This document shows, piece by piece, positions 59,843 to 64,000 of a stretch of 64,000 nt of DNA (position 1 is its first letter; the number at the start of each line of letters is the position of its first letter). The notes below the pieces were generated by a model. That model ran no database searches. It worked only from the letters and a program-made list of their open reading frames with translations, and was not told where the DNA came from. Location of the stretch: assembly GCF_012163135.1 (NCBI RefSeq), contig NZ_JAAVUP010000003.1, positions 214,283-278,282 of the forward strand. The letters are read 5' to 3'. A program made the position numbers and the translations under genes. Source of the DNA: Neoroseomonas oryzicola. Its GTDB lineage: Bacteria > Pseudomonadota > Alphaproteobacteria > Acetobacterales > Acetobacteraceae.

Positions 59843-61077
59843 AGCTTCACCCCCAGGTGGCGGGCGACGGTGAAGATGTCCTTGTCGCCGCGGCCGCACA
59901 TGTTCATGACGATGATCTTGTCCTGCGCCATCGCCGGCGCCTGGTGCATCACATAGGCCAGCGCATGCGCGGGCTCGAGCGCGGGGATGATGCCCTCGAG
60001 CTTCGAGCAGAGCTGGAAGGCGGCGAGCGCCTCGTCGTCCGTCGCGTGCACGTAGTTCACGCGCCCGATCTCGTGCAGCCAGGAATGCTCCGGCCCGACG
60101 CCGGGGTAGTCGAGGCCGGCGCTGATCGAATGCGCCTCGAGGATCTGGCCGAACTCGTCCTGCAGCAGGTAGGTGCGGTTGCCGTGCAGCACGCCGGGGC
60201 GGCCCTTGGTCAGGGACGCCGCGTGTTCCTCGGTCTCGACGCCCTTGCCGGCGGCCTCGACGCCGTACATCGCGACGGATTCGTCGTCGAGGAACGGGTA
60301 GAACAGCCCCATGGCGTTGGACCCGCCGCCGATCGCGGCGACCAGCGCGTCCGGCAGGCGGCCCTCCGCGGCCATCATCTGCGCCTTCGCCTCCTCCCCG
60401 ATCACCGACTGGAAGTCGCGGACCATGGCCGGATACGGGTGCGGGCCGGCGACGGTGCCGATGCAGTAGTAGGTGTCGTGGACGTTCGCGACCCAGTAGC
60501 GCAGCGCCTCGTTCATCGCGTCCTTGAGCGTCGCGGCGCCGGAGGTCACCGGGATGACCTCGGCGCCGAGCAGCTTCATGCGGAAGACGTTGGGCTGCTG
60601 GCGCTCGACGTCGGTCGCACCCATGAAGACCGTGCAGGGCAGGTCGAACAGCGCGCAGGCGGTGGCCGTCGCGACGCCGTGCTGGCCCGCGCCCGTCTCC
60701 GCGATGATGCGCGTCTTGCCCATCTTCTTCGCGAGCAGGATCTGCCCGAGCACCGCGTTGATCTTGTGCGCGCCGGTGTGGTTGAGCTCGTCGCGCTTGA
60801 AATAGACCTTCGCCCCCATGCCCGGCGCGGCCTTGGCGCGCAGGTGCTGCGTCAGGCGATCCGCGTACCACAGCGGGCTCGGCCGGCCGACGTAATGCGT
60901 CAGCAGCCGGCGCCATTCCGCCTGGAAGGCGGCGTCCTTCTTCGATTCCTCATAGGCCTTCTCGACCTCGAGGATCAGCGGCATCAGCGTCTCGGCGACG
61001 AAGCGCCCGCCGAACTGGCCGAAGCGGCCGCGGCCGTCGGGGCCCTGGCGGTAGGAATTGGGCAGGGGCTTGTTCAA
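59839..61077 (-). CDS. trpB: Tryptophan synthase beta chain
   Basis: The 412-aa PLP enzyme condenses indole with serine. [13 protein letters not shown] opens the protein. [20 protein letters not shown] carries the PLP Lys105, [19 protein letters not shown] is the catalytic Glu region, and [15 protein letters not shown] is the phosphate site. It overlaps trpA by four bases. A lipoprotein gene lies 126 bp upstream, separating it from trpF, which usually is adjacent. Confidence 0.98.
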   Translation of the reverse strand: MNKPLPNSYRQGPDGRGRFGQFGGRFVAETLMPLILEVEKAYEESKKDAAFQAEWRRLLTHYVGRPSPLWYADRLTQHLRAKAAPGMGAKVYFKRDELNHTGAHKINAVLGQILLAKKMGKTRIIAETGAGQHGVATATACALFDLPCTVFMGATDVERQQPNVFRMKLLGAEVIPVTSGAATLKDAMNEALRYWVANVHDTYYCIGTVAGPHPYPAMVRDFQSVIGEEAKAQMMAAEGRLPDALVAAIGGGSNAMGLFYPFLDDESVAMYGVEAAGKGVETEEHAASLTKGRPGVLHGNRTYLLQDEFGQILEAHSISAGLDYPGVGPEHSWLHEIGRVNYVHATDDEALAAFQLCSKLEGIIPALEPAHALAYVMHQAPAMAQDKIIVMNMCGRGDKDIFTVARHLGVKL

Positions 61078-61203
61078 GGCGGGCTCTCTCGGCGTTCCCG
61101 GGGAAGCGGTCCCTTTAGCGGAACCGCCCCGGGCGGGCCATAGCCGCGGCCCCGCCCGGCGCGCGAAAGGCGGCGCCGGGGCGGCTGCGCGCAGTGCGGC
61201 CTG

Positions 61204-62175
61204 TCACCGCACGCGGATGTCGATCACGTGTGTCTTCATGAAGCCCGTCACCTCGCCCACCGCGCGGCCGCGCAGCGCGGCGTCGCCCTGGGTCTCGGTG
61301 CCGAGCGTCCGGCAGGCGGCGCGTGACCGGTTGTAGGCGTCGATCGTCTGGTCGTTGGCGCCGACGCGGAACAGCGAGACGCCCGAGATGCCCGAGGCGC
61401 GTTCCCGCCACAGCCCGTCGGAGCCCTGCTGCCAGACGCAGCGGGTGATGTTCTCGCCCTGCGGGTCGGCGCGGACCGGGCCGGCCGGGTCGTCGAAGCC
61501 GTGGCGGGCGTTCTGGTAGGTGTTGACCGTCACGTTGGCGCCGGCCGCGCGGAGGTAGGAGGCGAGGTCCTCGCAGGCCGGCTTGCCGGTGCGGTTGTCG
61601 CGGTCGCCCACGATCATCAGGATCGGCGTGCGGCCGATGGCCCGGTTGCCGAGCCGGTAGGCGCATTCCGGCGTCACCGCCGCATAGGCCAGGTAGCGCG
61701 GCGCATTGGCCGGGCGCCCCGCCTGCACCGCCTGGTGCGCGGCGAGCAGCACGCCCGCCCCGCCGCCCTCGCCGAAGCCGACGAGGCCCGCGCGGCGGCG
61801 ATCGATGCGCGGATGGTCCGCCAGGCGATCGAGCGCGCCGAGCGCATCGAAGGCGAAGTCCACCGCCGTCACCCAGGCGCGGTTGGCCGGCGGCCCCGAG
61901 GTCGGATCGACGCTGCGCGGCCCGTAGTGGTCGAGCACCAGCACCGCCGCGCCCGAGCCCTTCAGCGCGTTGATGTAGTCCTGCAGATGGGCGTCGCGCT
62001 TGCCGCGCACGTCATGGGAGAGGACGACGACGGGCACGCGCTCGGTGCCCTCGGGCAGCCAGAGCTCGCCGGCCATCGCCTGCTGGTTGGAGCCCGTGTA
62101 GAGGAACGGATCGGGACGCGGGCCGCTCGAGCAGGCCGCGGCCAGCAGGGCCACGAGAAGCGTCAGCACGCGCAT
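61204..62175 (-). CDS. Dienelactone-hydrolase-fold lipoprotein lacking the nucleophile
   Basis: The 323-aa precursor has a lipobox (LLAAAC, Cys15). The mature part resembles dienelactone hydrolases: VPVVVLSHDVRGKRDAHLQDYINAL, VLVLDHYGPRS, MIVGDRDNRTG (acid Asp) and NTYQNARHGFDDP (His). The nucleophile elbow reads VGFGEGGGAG where the family has G-x-Cys/Ser-x-G, so the nucleophile is Gly and catalysis by the usual mechanism is not expected. A C-terminal extra domain with Cys follows. It lies between trpF and trpB, in the same direction. Confidence 0.8.
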   Translation of the reverse strand: MRVLTLLVALLAAACSSGPRPDPFLYTGSNQQAMAGELWLPEGTERVPVVVLSHDVRGKRDAHLQDYINALKGSGAAVLVLDHYGPRSVDPTSGPPANRAWVTAVDFAFDALGALDRLADHPRIDRRRAGLVGFGEGGGAGVLLAAHQAVQAGRPANAPRYLAYAAVTPECAYRLGNRAIGRTPILMIVGDRDNRTGKPACEDLASYLRAAGANVTVNTYQNARHGFDDPAGPVRADPQGENITRCVWQQGSDGLWRERASGISGVSLFRVGANDQTIDAYNRSRAACRTLGTETQGDAALRGRAVGEVTGFMKTHVIDIRVR

Positions 62176-62227
62176 CGGTCGTTCCTCCGTCGGGTGGCGG
62201 AACGGTCCTCCAGCGGCGCGGGCCGCG

Positions 62228-62866
62228 TCAACCCTTCGCGGCGGCGATGAAGGCGCGGATCAGCGCGGCGTCCTTCACGCCGCGGGATCGCTCGACGCCG
62301 GAGGAGACGTCGACGCCCGGCGCCTGCGCGGTGCTGATGGCCTCAGCGACGTTGGCCGCCGTCAGGCCGCCTGCGAGCAGCCAGGGCTTCGGGATGGTCC
62401 GGCCTGCCAGCAGGCGCCATTCGAACGGCTGCGCGTTGCCGCCGGGCAGCAGACTGCCGGGCGGCGGATGGGCGTCGAAGAGGAAGCGGTCGACGACCTC
62501 GGCGAAGGCAGGGACGGCGGCGAAATCGGCCTCGGTATCGATGCCCATCGCCTTCATCACCGGGGTGGCGAAGCGAGCGCGGATGGCTGCGGCGCGTTCG
62601 GGCGTCTCATTGCCCTGGAGCTGGATCAGGTCGAGGGGGATTTCGGCCAGCACGGCGGCGATGTCGTCGTCAGTGGGATCGACGAAGAGGCCGGTGCGGA
62701 TCGGGCCGCCGGCGTGGCGGCTGGAGAGGGCGCGGGCCTCGGCCGGGCGGATCACGCGCGGCGAGGGGGGAAAGAAGACGAAGCCGATGAGGTCGGCGCC
62801 GGCCTCGACGGCGGCGTCGAAGGCGTCGGCGCTGCGGATGCCGCAGATTTTCACCTCGACGGTCAT
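62228..62866 (-). CDS. trpF: Phosphoribosylanthranilate isomerase
   Basis: The 212-aa barrel catalyses the third step of tryptophan synthesis. VKICGIRSADAFDAAVEAGADLIGFVFFPPSPR contains the catalytic Cys, IQLQGNETPE is the phosphate-binding region, LLAGGLTAANVAEAI follows, and GVDVSSGVERSRGVKD carries the catalytic Asp. The ATG at 62866 begins 5 bp after the pyrF stop. Confidence 0.97.
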   Translation of the reverse strand: MTVEVKICGIRSADAFDAAVEAGADLIGFVFFPPSPRVIRPAEARALSSRHAGGPIRTGLFVDPTDDDIAAVLAEIPLDLIQLQGNETPERAAAIRARFATPVMKAMGIDTEADFAAVPAFAEVVDRFLFDAHPPPGSLLPGGNAQPFEWRLLAGRTIPKPWLLAGGLTAANVAEAISTAQAPGVDVSSGVERSRGVKDAALIRAFIAAAKG

Positions 62867-62871
62867 GGCGT

Positions 62872-63585
62872 TCAGCCCGGGATCGAGGCGGCGATGGCCG
62901 CGGCGGCGACGGCGGGGTCGGGCGCGCCGGTGATGGGGCGGCCGACGACGATCCAGTCCGCACCCGCGGCGACCGCCTCGGCCGGGGTCGCGACGCGGGC
63001 CTGGTCGCCGGCATCGCTGCCGGCGGGGCGCACGCCCGGGACCACAAGCGCCGGGCCGGGGCCGAGGTCGGCGCGCAGCAGCGCCGCTTCCTGCGGGCTG
63101 CACACCAGCCCGTCCGCACCAGCCGCGACGGCCATCCTCGCGAGGCGCCGCACCTGCTCGGCCGGCGTGTCGGCGACGCCGGTCGCAGCCAGCGCCGCGG
63201 CATCCATGCTGGTGAGCACCGTCACGGCGAGCAGGATCGGGCGGTCGGCGCCGGCCTTCTCGGCTTCCGCGCGCGCGGCGGCGATCATGGCCGGGCCGCC
63301 GCCGGCATGCAGCGTCACCATCGCCGGGCGCAGCGGCAGCAGCGAGCGCAGCGCGCCCGCCACCGTGTTCGGGATGTCGTGCAGCTTCACGTCGAGGAAG
63401 ACCGGCGCGTGCCGGGCGATCGCCGCGACCGCCGGCCCGCCGGCCGCACAGAACAGCTCGAGCCCGACCTTCAGCACGCCGCAGCGGCCCGCCAGCGCGG
63501 CCGCCAGCGCCTCGGCGCGCGCGAGGTCGCCGGTATCGAGCGCGGGGATGATCCGCGCCGCGCCGCCCGTCGGTTTCGCGAGCAT
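62872..63585 (-). CDS. pyrF: Orotidine 5'-phosphate decarboxylase
   Basis: The 237-aa enzyme makes [20 protein letters not shown] is the N-terminal substrate Asp region, [20 protein letters not shown] is the catalytic DxKxxD signature, and [39 protein letters not shown] binds phosphate. The ATG shares a base with the lapA stop (TGATG). Confidence 0.98.
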   Translation of the reverse strand: MLAKPTGGAARIIPALDTGDLARAEALAAALAGRCGVLKVGLELFCAAGGPAVAAIARHAPVFLDVKLHDIPNTVAGALRSLLPLRPAMVTLHAGGGPAMIAAARAEAEKAGADRPILLAVTVLTSMDAAALAATGVADTPAEQVRRLARMAVAAGADGLVCSPQEAALLRADLGPGPALVVPGVRPAGSDAGDQARVATPAEAVAAGADWIVVGRPITGAPDPAVAAAAIAASIPG

Positions 63586-63893
63586 CAGGCCGGTCCCGCC
63601 AGGCGATCGGCGGCCGCGGCCTTCTCGGCGGCGTGGATGCGGTCGATCTCGCTTTGCAGGGCGGTGGCGCGGCGCTGCGCCGACCAGCCGCGGCGGCGTG
63701 CCGGCAAATCCGCCAGCCAGACGATCAGGGCGCCGAGCAGGAAGGCCACCGCCGCGGGCAGCAGCACGGCGAGCGAGACGGGCGCCGTCCAGGTCACGTC
63801 GAAGGGCCACAGGCGCAGTTCCACCGGCTGCCGGTTCGACAGCGCGAACAGCACGACCAGCGCGGCCAGCGGGATGAAGAGGAGCAGGCGCAT
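63585..63893 (-). CDS. lapA: LapA-family (DUF1049) inner-membrane protein
   Basis: The 102-aa protein has two transmembrane helices ([20 protein letters not shown] and [23 protein letters not shown]) with [12 protein letters not shown] between and a cytosolic coiled tail ([20 protein letters not shown]). This matches LapA/YciS, which in E. coli is involved in LPS assembly control. It overlaps ihfB upstream and pyrF downstream by one base each (TGATG). Confidence 0.88.
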   Translation of the reverse strand: MRLLLFIPLAALVVLFALSNRQPVELRLWPFDVTWTAPVSLAVLLPAAVAFLLGALIVWLADLPARRRGWSAQRRATALQSEIDRIHAAEKAAAADRLAGPA

Positions 63894-64000
63894 CAGGCCG
63901 TCGCGCGCGCCGGCGCGCGCCGCGCCGGGGGCGTCGCGCCCTTGTTGATGCGTTCGCGCAGTTCCTTGCCCGGCTTGAAGTAGGGGACGGACTTGGCGGA
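63893..64000 (-). CDS. ihfB: Integration host factor subunit beta, C-terminal fragment
   Basis: The last 35 codons of a leftward gene are present; the rest lies beyond the right edge. [19 protein letters not shown] matches the end of IHF-beta (the [15 protein letters not shown] segment of the HU/IHF fold), followed by a basic Ala/Arg/Pro tail. It is a nucleoid DNA-bending protein that also assists site-specific recombination. Position upstream of lapA and pyrF is standard in alphaproteobacteria. Confidence 0.9.
   Translation of the reverse strand, partial: SAKSVPYFKPGKELRERINKGATPPARRAPARATA

Noticed and set aside
1-64000. tRNA, rRNA and riboswitch genes
   Set aside because: I looked in the intergenic gaps for cloverleaf arms with a GTTCGAATC-like T-loop and for known riboswitch cores and recognised none. 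A covariance search would be needed to exclude small RNAs.

Overview
The window is high-GC, densely coded chromosomal DNA from an alphaproteobacterium, most likely an Acetobacteraceae member of the Roseomonas type. This is inferred from the gene order (ihfB-lapA-pyrF-trpF...trpB-trpA; hisB-DUF2628-hisH; leuS-lptE-holA), a ferrochelatase with extra C-terminal cysteines, a MutL carrying the endonuclease motif, and the many GTG starts and stop/start overlaps. No rRNA, tRNA or CRISPR array was seen.

Layout. 1-4.1 kb: the start of a Bug-type solute-binding protein, secB, hemH, a HAD phosphatase and trpS. 4.1-11.7 kb: a probable NsrR regulon (operator, 51-56 aa membrane protein, nsrR), a SulP transporter, a YggS/PLPBP protein, a TPR/ATP-grasp fusion, a ThiE-like protein and a porin. 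11.8-30.5 kb: housekeeping genes (leuS, lptE, holA, rsmI, an LpoA-like lipoprotein, a PhoR-like kinase, mutL, a three-gene phospholipid operon, pgi) mixed with secreted hypotheticals. 48.5-64 kb: hslUV, an MCP-PilZ receptor, hisB/hisH, DUF3300/DUF2950 proteins, a patatin and the trp/pyrF/lapA/ihfB cluster.

The most notable region is 30537-48408, a 17.9-kb block that looks like an integrated element. A dispersed palindromic repeat found elsewhere only between convergent genes is cut in two: its left half lies at 30521-30538 and its right half at 48409-48505. The block starts and ends with a 23-bp imperfect inverted repeat (16/23 identities). Its left end carries a translationally coupled recombinase operon: a truncated tyrosine recombinase, an intact tyrosine recombinase and a large serine recombinase. 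Cargo comprises a bile-acid/sodium symporter-like protein, PPK2, a 151-aa unknown, a TPR regulator-like protein, a DcaP-type porin, a 903-aa Orn/Lys/Arg decarboxylase and two tandem AspT-family antiporters. The last four genes look like an amino-acid decarboxylation/antiport module for acid tolerance or proton-motive-force generation. Removing the block would leave two convergent genes with an intact repeat between them, as at every other copy of the repeat.

Other points of interest are two further repeat families, a perfect 20-bp palindrome across a start codon, a hydrolase-fold lipoprotein in the trp cluster that lacks its nucleophile, and a phospholipid operon whose CDP-alcohol transferase has an atypical metal-binding motif. 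All functional calls come from reading the sequence and recalling family features. No database search was run.
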